Of a DNA stretch of 64,000 nucleotides, positions 1 through 7,091 are shown in pieces. The stretch's first letter is position 1; every line of letters begins with the position of its first letter. This DNA comes from an uncultured Collinsella sp. Its GTDB lineage: Bacteria > Actinomycetota > Coriobacteriia > Coriobacteriales > Coriobacteriaceae. The notes under the pieces were generated by a model, which ran no database searches, was not told the DNA's origin, and worked only from the letters and a program-made list of their open reading frames with translations. The position numbers and the translations under genes were made by a program. The stretch lies in assembly GCA_959027945.1 (NCBI GenBank), contig CAUFRO010000006.1:4090-68089 (forward strand). The letters run 5' to 3'.

Positions 1-261
1 GAGCACCTGCTGGCGGCCAAGGCCGATGCCAGCTACGATCTCGCCGGCGCGCTCGAGGGCGACGACCTTTGCCGCAGCCACGCCGCATGGGCCGAGGACG
101 TCTTTGTTCGTCGTGCCGATGAGCTTACGGCCGACAACGCCATCGACATCCTGCACGAAGAGGTCGGCGTGGTGTTTGGCCACGTGCTCGACAACGCCGG
201 CGTCTTTAAGTGGGACGAAGCCGGCCGCGCCGCCCAACAGCGCTTTATCGACTCGTTGTAA
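1..261 (+). CDS. C-terminal part of an unrecognised protein (cut by window edge)
   Basis: Frame 1 is open from the first base to a TAA at 259-261, giving the last 86 residues of a gene that starts outside the window. The visible part is acidic and helix-rich, with Trp/Phe-containing helices, and shows no motif that I recognise. It is followed at once by a dispersed repeat and then by a strong terminator, so it ends a transcription unit. I cannot assign a function. Confidence 0.6.
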   Translation, partial: EHLLAAKADASYDLAGALEGDDLCRSHAAWAEDVFVRRADELTADNAIDILHEEVGVVFGHVLDNAGVFKWDEAGRAAQQRFIDSL

Positions 262-295
262 TGATCCCTTGGGGACGGAGGAAAACGGATCATTT
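262..295 (+). repeat. Dispersed repeat A, copy 1
   Basis: A 34-base unit with ends TGATCC and GGATCA, which are inverted copies of each other, around a core GGGGACGGAGGAAAAC. It starts immediately after the TAA of the upstream gene. A second copy, inverted and matching at 33 of 34 bases, lies at 28836-28869, where it contains the stop codon of a PTS EIIB gene. Confidence 0.75.
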
Positions 296-310
296 CGTCT
301 TCAAGACAAC

Positions 311-348
311 GGCGCCCGCCGGCAACATCGCCGGCGGGCGCCGTTTTT
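311..348 (+). terminator. Rho-independent terminator
   Basis: Perfect 13-bp stem (GGCGCCCGCCGGC and its complement) with a 6-nt loop, followed by a G and five Ts. It ends the transcription unit of the partial upstream gene. Confidence 0.9.
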
Positions 349-416
349 GAGTGTAGTCATTGGGGTCATTCTTAAGGGGCGTTCTTAAACGACTAGTCAT
401 TAAAGAGCGTCCCCAA
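346..416. repeat. Dispersed inverted repeat B, copy 1
   Basis: The outer arms GTAGTCATTGGGG and CCCCAATGACTAC are inverted copies. The interior contains AACGACTAGTCATTA, which is shared in inverted orientation with 5046-5085. A short part of the same family (CCCCAATGACTA) recurs at 55131. No coding potential is visible. Confidence 0.65.
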
Positions 417-463
417 TGACTACTTGCGACCAAGGCAACGCCGGTGTCTTGGCAACGACAGCG

Positions 464-562
464 AAAACGCCCCTAAGCGAGCAAGGTGACGTGAAAGAGG
501 AGGGCATTGACCTTCTGGTCATGCCCGACGATTGAACGTCAGATTGCCGCTTAGGGGCGTTT
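464..562. other. Stem-closed intergenic element, possible small RNA or terminator
   Basis: About 99 bases closed by a long inverted repeat: AAACGCCCCTAAGCG near 465-479 and CGCTTAGGGGCGTTT at 548-562. The interior contains a second hairpin, GGGCATTGACC with GGTCATGCCC, at 502-526. On the minus strand the element lies just downstream of lacC, so it may act as the operon's 3' structure. A smaller hairpin (GGCGTTT-GGTA-AAACGCC, 581-598) separates it from the lacC stop codon. Confidence 0.5.
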
Positions 563-604
563 GTAGCGTCGAGCCGTTTCGGCGTTTGGTAAAACGCCGT
601 AACC

Positions 605-1540
605 CTAGAGTTCAGTCACGACAACGCTGTTGTAGACCTCGTCCCAGCGGTCCATGACCAGGTGGCCGGTCTTGGGATCCATGGCGTTGAGCTTGCCGCA
701 GGTGTTGGCGGTCTTGAGCACGGTGACATCGTCGGCGCCGGCAGCGATGGCATGCGCAAAGCCAGCGATCGTCGAGTCGCCGGAACCCGTCGCGTTGACG
801 GCGGCAATCGCGGGCGTCTTGGCACGGAACGCACGGCCCTCATGGAAGCCCACCGAACCGGCAGCACCCATCGAAACGACAACCCAGGGAATACCGGAAA
901 AGCGGCCGTCGGCGGCAAGCGCCTCACGCAGGGCATCGACATCGTCGGTCGTAAAGGACGTACCCAGCAGGCCGTTAATCTCGGTCAGGTTGGGCTTTAC
1001 GAGCTCAGGCTTAGCGTCGGACTCCAGCGCGGCCTCCAGCGAAGCGCCCGAGGTGTCGAGCAGTACCTTGGCGCCCGCCTCCTCGGCAATTTTAACCAGC
1101 TCGGCATAATAGCCGGCATCGACGCCACGCGGCAGCGAGCCCGAAAGTGTCACGACGTCCGCCTTAGCAGCAAGCTCGGCGAACTTTGCCGTAAAGGCGT
1201 CGAGCTCGGCAGGCGCGATCTGCGGACCGCTCTCCAGCAGCTCGGTCTGATTGCCCTCGTGCAGGATGTTCAGGCAAATGCGCGTCTCACCGGCGATGGG
1301 CACAAATTCGTTTTTGACGCCGTCGGCATCCATAAGCTCTGCCATATAGGCGCCCATGTGGCCGCCGAGCAGACCGGTTGCGAGCACGTCATCTCCCAGC
1401 TGCAACAGCACGCGGCTCACGTTGAGGCCCTTACCGCCAGCGGTCTTTTCGGGCGTCACGCGATTCACGTCGTCGATAATCAGCTTGTCGAGCTGATAGC
1501 GCGTATCAATCGACGGGTTCATGGTAACGGTCAGAATCAT
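605..1540 (-). CDS. lacC: Tagatose-6-phosphate kinase / 1-phosphofructokinase (PfkB family)
   Basis: 311 residues. It has the PfkB-family signatures: an N-terminal MILTVTMNPSID, the GGKGLNVSRVL motif around residues 35-45, and the C-terminal ATP/catalytic motif NATGSGDSTIAGF with its catalytic Asp. I chose the ATG at 1540 because AGGAG lies just upstream; the frame runs longer 5' but without a ribosome site. It is the last gene of lacA-lacB-epimerase-lacC, which supports tagatose-6-phosphate rather than fructose-1-phosphate as substrate. A very close 311-residue paralogue lies at 31182-32117. LacC and FruK activities cannot be separated by sequence alone. Confidence 0.85.
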   Translation of the reverse strand: MILTVTMNPSIDTRYQLDKLIIDDVNRVTPEKTAGGKGLNVSRVLLQLGDDVLATGLLGGHMGAYMAELMDADGVKNEFVPIAGETRICLNILHEGNQTELLESGPQIAPAELDAFTAKFAELAAKADVVTLSGSLPRGVDAGYYAELVKIAEEAGAKVLLDTSGASLEAALESDAKPELVKPNLTEINGLLGTSFTTDDVDALREALAADGRFSGIPWVVVSMGAAGSVGFHEGRAFRAKTPAIAAVNATGSGDSTIAGFAHAIAAGADDVTVLKTANTCGKLNAMDPKTGHLVMDRWDEVYNSVVVTEL

Positions 1541-1596
1541 CTTGAACTCCTGTTTCCGGGGCACGACATGTGCGTCCCCAAACATACGATAGCTCT

Positions 1597-2478
1597 TTAA
1601 AGGATCTCGATCTCAAAGCCGCGGGTGACGGTCTCGCCCGGCTTGGCCACCAGACAGCCGCGCTTGTGCTCCAGGATATCGTCCTCGTCGGAGCAGGTAG
1701 ACAGGCCGCCCCACGGCTCCACGGCCACAAAGTCGCCCTCGGGCTTGCTCCACACAATCAGGTACGGCATATCGGGGAACGTCAGGCGCACGCCCTTGTC
1801 CTCGGTCTTCTTGGTCAGGGTGACCACACGACTCTCGAGCACATCGAAGATAGTCTCGGCAAAGTCAAAGAGCTCGTGGGTAAGCGGGAGGTCGTGGCCA
1901 ACCATCGGGTTCTTACTGCGATGCTCGACATCAATCAAGCCCGTCGAGGGAACGGCAGTACAGAGCTCGGTGGCCTCACGCTGCTCAAAACGAAGCTCGT
2001 AGTCGTCATAGGACTCGCCCTCGTCGAGCGGGCACTCAAAGCCGGGGTGGCCGCCCACAAAGAACGGCATGTCCTCGGTGCCCTCATTGGTCACCTCGTA
2101 CGACACGGCCACCTTTTCCGAATCGATCGTGTAACGAGCAACGATCTTAAACGGATACGGGTACTGCTCGAGCAACTCGGCATGGTCGGCAGAGCTTAAG
2201 CTCAGCGCAACCATGTTGTCGCTCTGTTCCTCGAGTTTCCACTCCTGTTTGCGCGCAAAGCCGTGGCGGGCGAGCTTTACCTCGCGGCCACCCATGGTCA
2301 TTGCGTGACCGTCACGAAGACCACCGCAGATCGGGAAGCAAATGGGTGCCTGGCCCGACCAGACCGCCGGATCACCCTGCCACAGGTACTCACGGCCGTT
2401 GGCCGTAATAGAAGTGAACGACCCACCCGCCGTGCTTAGCGCGATGCGGATAGAACCGTTATCAAGAACAAACTCCAT
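1597..2478 (-). CDS. Aldose 1-epimerase-like protein
   Basis: 293 residues of the aldose-epimerase (galactose mutarotase-like) fold: an N-terminal beta region with STAGGSFTSI, an Arg- and His-rich middle (ARHGFARKQEW), and the region PFFVGGHPGF that resembles the catalytic-site segment of the YihR/YeaD-like branch. The start at 2478 follows a GGGAAGG ribosome site; an upstream in-frame ATG at 2511 is less well placed. It sits between lacB and lacC, so it probably interconverts anomers of galactose or a phosphorylated sugar. A paralogue of identical length lies next to the second lacC at 32177-33058. Confidence 0.75.
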   Translation of the reverse strand: MEFVLDNGSIRIALSTAGGSFTSITANGREYLWQGDPAVWSGQAPICFPICGGLRDGHAMTMGGREVKLARHGFARKQEWKLEEQSDNMVALSLSSADHAELLEQYPYPFKIVARYTIDSEKVAVSYEVTNEGTEDMPFFVGGHPGFECPLDEGESYDDYELRFEQREATELCTAVPSTGLIDVEHRSKNPMVGHDLPLTHELFDFAETIFDVLESRVVTLTKKTEDKGVRLTFPDMPYLIVWSKPEGDFVAVEPWGGLSTCSDEDDILEHKRGCLVAKPGETVTRGFEIEIL

Positions 2479-2597
2479 AGGAGCCTTCCCTTTCTTACGA
2501 CAGCCCGCCAAGTCAATAGGGCTGATAGAAAACCGGCCCGCGCCCCCTCACAGAAACGCGAGCCGTCAACGGACTAGTTAATTACGCCGGATACCCG

Positions 2598-3122
2598 CTA
2601 ATCATGGTATTCGCCGCGGTCCCACTTCTCGAGGAACTCGTCAAAGAAGTGCGGGTCAGCCTGAGCCTCGGCGTCGGCCTTATTGCAGGCATCGATCTTG
2701 GCGATCAGGGCATCGTGCTCGGGGGTCTTCTCGTAGGGCTCCTCCAGGAAGGCAAGCATGATATCGGCCATCAGGAACTCGCCGGTGATCTTGCCGCCAA
2801 AGCCCACGATGTTGGCATTGAGCTCGCGACGGGCATACAGGGCAGAGGTCATGTCGCGGACCAGGGCGCAGCGGGCGCCGGGAACCTTGTTGACGGCGTT
2901 GGTGATGCCGATGCCGGTACCGCACAGGGCCACGCCAAAGTCGGCCTTGCCGCTGGCAACAGCCTCGCCCACGGCCTTACCGTAGATGGGATAGTGCGTA
3001 CGGGTGTGGCTGTAGGTGCCGCAGTCGAGCACCTTGTAGCCAGCCTGCTCCAGGCGGTCGGCCAGATAGATCTTCTCGTCCGTAACGATATGGTCGCAAC
3101 CGATTGCGATGGTCTTCTTCAT
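2598..3122 (-). CDS. lacB: Galactose-6-phosphate isomerase subunit LacB
   Basis: 174 residues of the RpiB/LacAB family: IAIGCDHIVTDEK at the N-terminus, the CGTGIGI loop containing the catalytic Cys, and NANIVGFGG further on. The length and the C-terminal extension fit LacB. With LacA it forms the enzyme that converts galactose-6-phosphate to tagatose-6-phosphate. It lies 63 bases downstream of lacA in the same operon. A strong ribosome site (AAAGGACG) precedes the ATG. Confidence 0.9.
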   Translation of the reverse strand: MKKTIAIGCDHIVTDEKIYLADRLEQAGYKVLDCGTYSHTRTHYPIYGKAVGEAVASGKADFGVALCGTGIGITNAVNKVPGARCALVRDMTSALYARRELNANIVGFGGKITGEFLMADIMLAFLEEPYEKTPEHDALIAKIDACNKADAEAQADPHFFDEFLEKWDRGEYHD

Positions 3123-3185
3123 CAGAACGTCCTTTCGTCTGAATTCACAAGTTGAGGTAGAAGTTCGAGTTCTCGGTGGCTCTCG

Positions 3186-3614
3186 TTAGGCCATCTTGTT
3201 GAGCATGTCGACACGGATCTGGTGACGGCCGCCGGCGTACTGTGCACGCAGGAACTCGCGGGCGATCTTCTTGGCGACCTCGGTGCCCACAACGCCCGGG
3301 CCCATGGTGACCATGCGCGAGCCGTTGTGCTCGCGGGTCATGTAGGCGGAACGCTCGTCGGAAATGTTGGCGACGACCATGCCCTTAATCTTGACGGCGG
3401 CCATATAGGAGCCGACGCCGTACTTATCGAATGCGAAGCCCTGGGAATCCTTGTGCTCCAGCAGGTCCTTGGCAACGGCGGTCGCGGAATCGACAAAGTC
3501 CGCGGCAGGGGTCTCGGAATAGTCGACGACCTCGTGACCGTCGGCGATGAGCATCTCCTTGATGGACTCCTTCATCGACATACCGTCGGCATCGGAAGCG
3601 ATTACAACCCTCAT
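3186..3614 (-). CDS. lacA: Galactose-6-phosphate isomerase subunit LacA
   Basis: 142 residues, RpiB/LacAB family. It starts MRVVIASDADGMSMKE and carries the SDERSAYMTREHNGS segment that contacts the phosphate. The Cys-containing loop of LacB is replaced here by KYGVGSYM, as expected for the LacA subunit, which relies on its partner for catalysis. It is the first gene of the minus-strand operon lacA-lacB-epimerase-lacC, with AGGAGG just upstream of its ATG. The upstream DNA holds several palindromic operator-like sites. Confidence 0.9.
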   Translation of the reverse strand: MRVVIASDADGMSMKESIKEMLIADGHEVVDYSETPAADFVDSATAVAKDLLEHKDSQGFAFDKYGVGSYMAAVKIKGMVVANISDERSAYMTREHNGSRMVTMGPGVVGTEVAKKIAREFLRAQYAGGRHQIRVDMLNKMA

Positions 3615-3707
3615 GACATCCTCCTTGAGAGATACGCAGGTGCGTAGTTTCTGTTTGGAAGTGTTGAATCGCGTTCAGGTCCGGGCATCTGAATGTGCGG
3701 TTCTTCA

Positions 3708-3798
3708 CTGTTCATGTTTATTTGAACACATTCGAACAGTAACTGCAACAACTATTTGTTTATCTTTGTTCTTTTTTGAACAAATACCGTTCACGGAT
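3708..3798 (-). promoter_or_regulatory. lacA upstream operator cluster
   Basis: The 300 bases between lacA and the next gene are AT-rich and hold repeated GTTC/GAAC half-sites. The clearest is TTTGTTC (3765-3771) facing GAACAAA (3778-3784). TGTTCATGTTTATTTGAACA lies a little closer to lacA. The motif ACCGTTCACGG (3786-3796) is a copy of the recurring CGGTGAACGGT-type site. GAACAAAT also occurs in front of the DeoR/LacR-like gene at 27333, so the lac operon may be one of its targets. That assignment is an inference. Confidence 0.5.
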
Positions 3799-3847
3799 GA
3801 TTGCTGACCGTTTGAGCCGGGCGCGGACGCAGCGACCATGTGTTCAA

Positions 3848-3887
3848 CAAACAAAAGGGCGACCGAGAACGCGTCTCGGCCGCCCTT
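3848..3887 (-). terminator. Terminator of the membrane-protein gene
   Basis: Read on the minus strand, AAGGGCGGCCGAGA pairs with TCTCGGTCGCCCTT and is followed by TTGTTTGTTG. It lies 34 bases after the stop codon of the gene at 3922-4953. Confidence 0.8.
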
Positions 3888-3921
3888 CGGCGGTATTCCC
3901 CGGTATATACAGCTGTTTTAG

Positions 3922-4953
3922 CTACTCGGACTGCCCGCCCTTTTTGGCGTGCTTGGAAGGAGCACTCAAGAAACGGCCCGTCAAATAGTTCGCCGGGCCG
4001 GAAATATCGATCCCCAGCAGCACGTGTCCTAGCCATAGGAACGCCACGAGCACCAGCAGCGGGATAACGCACGAGGTCACGATCATCACGATGACGCCTT
4101 CAATCAGATCGGTCACCTGCCGCACGATCTCATCGGTCATCTGCTTGGCGCCGCTGGTCACCGACGTAACAAGGCTCGATGCCCCATCAGTCAACTGCTC
4201 GAGCACGTTTTTGGACTCCGTGGCCTCGGATTTTTTCTTGTTCGATTTTGAGCTGGTCTCGGCTGACTTGTCCGTGGTGTCGGCCGCGTCCGCAGCGTCC
4301 GCAGCCTTTTGCTCAGCTTGCTCAATACTTACGCGATACGTTTCATCGACCTTCTGCGACACCCATACGCTCGCGGGCACGAGCGCCATGCCGATCACGG
4401 CAACCACCAGCACGCGCGTCGCCACACGGCGCAGGACAGCGCTCGTGCTCCAGCGCCCGTGAATGCCGAGCGACACCGCAAAGAGCACCAACGCAAACGG
4501 GATTAAGATGCCCAAGCCAACCGACCACAAAATAGTCAGCAGATATTTCTCTAGGTATAGCACGGCAAGCACGATACCAAGGTTGCCTGAAAGCTGTGCG
4601 AGCTGCTCGGCGACCGGCGTTCCCGTATCACCCGGCAGCGCGGTAATGCCCGCAGACAGCGCCACGCACGAGGTCGTGAGCGCCAGTACGTTTCCTTTCT
4701 TTTGATCGATGACCTCGATGGTGGAGTCCCAAGTTTTGGTATCGGCGAAATGCGGACGAGCCACAAAGCCCGACAGCAGCGCCAGCACCACGAGCGCAAC
4801 GATAAAGCCAATCTGCAGCTTTTTGTTTGCGCACACGACATCGGACAGACTGGGCTGCAGCTCGGTTACCGTCGTGTGCTCGGTTATCTGGACAGGACGC
4901 CCATGAGCCATCTCGTGCGCGCCTCTTTTTTGTATTGACCCGTTATCCGGCAT
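3922..4953 (-). CDS. Multi-pass membrane protein of unknown function
   Basis: 343 residues. A short cytosolic N-terminus precedes a transmembrane helix at about residues 48-66 (GFIVALVVLALLSG). Further helices lie near residues 88-105, 128-165 and 178-200, then a charged Ala/Lys/Ser linker at about 215-250, and a final helix pair near 285-320. AGGAGG lies 8 bases upstream of the ATG. I do not recognise the family. It is transcribed in the same direction as lacA but has its own terminator before that operon. Confidence 0.7.
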   Translation of the reverse strand: MPDNGSIQKRGAHEMAHGRPVQITEHTTVTELQPSLSDVVCANKKLQIGFIVALVVLALLSGFVARPHFADTKTWDSTIEVIDQKKGNVLALTTSCVALSAGITALPGDTGTPVAEQLAQLSGNLGIVLAVLYLEKYLLTILWSVGLGILIPFALVLFAVSLGIHGRWSTSAVLRRVATRVLVVAVIGMALVPASVWVSQKVDETYRVSIEQAEQKAADAADAADTTDKSAETSSKSNKKKSEATESKNVLEQLTDGASSLVTSVTSGAKQMTDEIVRQVTDLIEGVIVMIVTSCVIPLLVLVAFLWLGHVLLGIDISGPANYLTGRFLSAPSKHAKKGGQSE

Positions 4954-5045
4954 TTGGATACCTCCTCAGTCCGGCGTTTAATGCGAAAGGAAGTATACCC
5001 ACCGAGCAAAAATCGAACGGGAGGACGAACGGAGCGCACCAAGAC

Positions 5046-5103
5046 TGTCCCCAATGACTAGTCGTTTAAGAACGTCCCCAATGACTATATTTCACCGCAA
5101 CTT
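5046..5103. repeat. Composite of dispersed repeats B and C
   Basis: Two copies of GTCCCCAATGACTA (5047-5060 and 5074-5087) flank GTCGTTTAAGAACG, the interior of repeat B. TATTTCACCGCAACTT (5088-5103), one arm of repeat C, follows directly. The B-then-C order is also seen at 55131-55224. Confidence 0.7.
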
Positions 5104-5114
5104 GGAGGAGGACA

Positions 5115-5149
5115 GAAAAAGCCCTGCCGCGGGTAGCGGCAGAGCTTTT
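5115..5149 (-). terminator. Terminator after the EIIA gene
   Basis: On the minus strand AAAAGCTCTGCCGCTA and CGCGGCAGGGCTTTTT form a stem followed by CTG. It lies 27 bases past the stop codon of the lactose-family EIIA gene. Confidence 0.8.
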
Positions 5150-5176
5150 GGAAGGGGACTTGGTTGTAAGAGTTCG

Positions 5177-5515
5177 TTAGGCGAGCTTAGCCTCGAGCTC
5201 GGCGATGCGCTTGTAGGCATCGATGGTAAAGCGGGTCTGCTTCTCCAGAATCATGGTGGTCATCAGGGTGTCCTGAGCGTGGGCCATGATGAAGGTCATC
5301 TCCATCTCGCCGCCGCCGGCCTCCTGCGAAAGCAGCTTGGTCTGCGTGTCGTGAGCGCCGATGAGCGCGTCGCTGGCATCCTTGTGCAGCTGCTCGGCCT
5401 TCTCAAAGTCACCCTCGCGGGCGGCATCGAGTGCAGCGAGCAGGTCGGTCTGGGCGTCACCCGCGTATGCGACGATCTCGAATCCAACCATCGAGATTTC
5501 TTCTTTGGTTGCCAT
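5177..5515 (-). CDS. lacF: PTS lactose/cellobiose-family EIIA component
   Basis: 112 residues, normal for this all-helical family. The phosphorylation site is His79 in IMAHAQDTLM. It takes phosphate from HPr and passes it to EIIB domains. This is the only lactose-family EIIA in the window, while four EIICB permeases (7092, 13639, 17099 and 24211) have none attached, so it probably serves several of them. It lies upstream of the first LacI gene on the minus strand and has its own upstream region and terminator. The symbol lacF rests on family and context. Confidence 0.88.
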   Translation of the reverse strand: MATKEEISMVGFEIVAYAGDAQTDLLAALDAAREGDFEKAEQLHKDASDALIGAHDTQTKLLSQEAGGGEMEMTFIMAHAQDTLMTTMILEKQTRFTIDAYKRIAELEAKLA

Positions 5516-5602
5516 ATTGCGTTCCTTTCACACATGAACCAATGGAGAGCATCGCGTCCGGGCATACGCGCTGCGTTGTGTATGTCAGAAACATTAACAT
5601 TC

Positions 5603-5700
5603 AAACAAAAAAGAACAATCCAAAACGCAATATCAGGCTATGAACGGTCGATTTTCACCCGTGAACGGTTTTTAAACCATTTCGAACAATATCAAACACA
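5603..5700 (-). promoter_or_regulatory. EIIA upstream region with recurring motif
   Basis: The 214-base gap between EIIA and the LacI gene contains CCGTGAACGGT at 5659-5669, a partial copy TGAACGGT at 5641, and GAACAAT half-sites at 5613 and 5684. The same motifs occur upstream of lacA, which suggests shared control. Confidence 0.4.
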
Positions 5701-5729
5701 AAGAAGCTCGACCCAAACAGGCCCGCACC

Positions 5730-6734
5730 TTAGCGCAGACCGCATACCGTATCGCCCTCGATGAGCACGCCGGGGATCAGCATGTGCTCCACGCTAGGTG
5801 CGACGCCCTCGGCGCCGGCAATCTTATCGACCGCCCACATGCCAACGCGCTTGTTATCAAAACGCACCGTAGTCAGGCGACGGTCGGGCACGATATCGCC
5901 CAGGCTGTCATCAACACCCACCACACTCACGTCCTCGGGCACGCGCTTTCCGCGCGACTCGAGTCCGCGAATGCAGCCGTAGGCCATGGCATCGTTGGAG
6001 GCATAAATGGCCGTGCAGGTCGGATCATCCGCAAGCACCTGGCCGGCGGCATATCCGCTCTGTGCCGTCCAATCGCCACGGACGAGTCGCGGCGGCTCAA
6101 TACCATGCGCACGCAATGTCTCACGCCAGCCTTCCTCGCGCCGCATGCCCGAAAGCGAGCGCTCGGGGCACGAGATAAAGTGCACGGTCTTGTGCCCCTG
6201 CTCCAGCAAGTACTCGACCACCTGGCGCGAGCAATCGAACTGGTCGTTATCGACCGTCGAGCACAGCGGGTGCTCCAGCATGGTAACGAGCACCGTCTGC
6301 ATACCGGGCAGCGGCTCGAAGGTGCCAAAGTCCGCCGGCATGCGGTTCATAATCACGACTATACCGTCCACCGGCAGTGCGCTCATACGCGACGATGCGC
6401 TCTCGAGGGTATAGGGGTGTCCATCTACTTTAGTGAGGGTGATGGCATAGCCGTGTTTGTCGGCCGCGGCGGCAAAGCCCTCCATGCGGTCGAGGTTGCC
6501 GGTGCCGGTAATGTTGAACATGGCGACGCCGACGGTCTTAAACTTACCGCGGCGCAGCGATCGACCGGCAAAATTGGGGCGATACCCCAGCTCGCGCATG
6601 GCGGCACGCACGCGCTCCTTGGTCTCGGGGCGCACGCTGGGCGAATCGTGCACCGTACGCGAGACTGTCTGCTCCGAGACGCCCGCGAGACGCGCCACAT
6701 CCTTAACGGAAACCGATTTTTTAACAGCGGCCAT
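5730..6734 (-). CDS. LacI-family transcriptional regulator (cassette 1)
   Basis: 334 residues. The N-terminal helix-turn-helix is VSVKDVARLAGVSEQTVSR, followed by the hinge helix region RPNFAGRSLRRG, then a periplasmic-binding-protein-like sugar domain ending in VSVVGVDDSLGDIVP. It is divergent from the EIICB and GH1 genes at 7092 and 8934, the usual layout for a local repressor. Two further LacI genes at 10641 and 15813 have the same relationship to their own permease/glycosidase pairs. The sugar effector cannot be read from sequence. Confidence 0.9.
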   Translation of the reverse strand: MAAVKKSVSVKDVARLAGVSEQTVSRTVHDSPSVRPETKERVRAAMRELGYRPNFAGRSLRRGKFKTVGVAMFNITGTGNLDRMEGFAAAADKHGYAITLTKVDGHPYTLESASSRMSALPVDGIVVIMNRMPADFGTFEPLPGMQTVLVTMLEHPLCSTVDNDQFDCSRQVVEYLLEQGHKTVHFISCPERSLSGMRREEGWRETLRAHGIEPPRLVRGDWTAQSGYAAGQVLADDPTCTAIYASNDAMAYGCIRGLESRGKRVPEDVSVVGVDDSLGDIVPDRRLTTVRFDNKRVGMWAVDKIAGAEGVAPSVEHMLIPGVLIEGDTVCGLR

Positions 6735-6846
6735 AGGTCGATCTTTCTATGTCGACGATGCCATTGGTGGCACCCTACGCAGTCATTTTTAACGCCTTCA
6801 AGTATATCCAACGCCTCCCCCACCATACGCTCACCACCCAAAACCT

Positions 6847-7031
6847 ACCGTTCACCGACATTTTTGCTTCCCCAAACGGCTTTTGGCGCCCAAATGTTAA
6901 CGTTGCCATTGTGCAAACACAGAGCCACCGGGCGGCTCAAACGTTTACGCATAAGGAATCGACGGTTCGCAGGCACAGGAACCACCGGTTCGCGTCTTTT
7001 TTTGTGTCGCAAAATGGCAACGTCAACATTT
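6847..7031 (+). promoter_or_regulatory. Cassette 1 operator region
   Basis: Two long inverted sites face each other: ATGTTAACGTTGCCATTGTG (from 6893) and, about 100 bases away, its near-complement CAAAATGGCAACGTCAACAT (7010-7029). Such widely spaced pairs are typical of looping LacI operators. ACCGTTCACCG, a copy of the recurring motif, is at 6847-6857. The region separates the divergent LacI gene and the EIICB gene. Confidence 0.65.
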
Positions 7032-7091
7032 TGGCAACCGAACGCCAAAAGCTACCATCGTTGCTAACCCACCGACTCTTAGGAGCATTGC

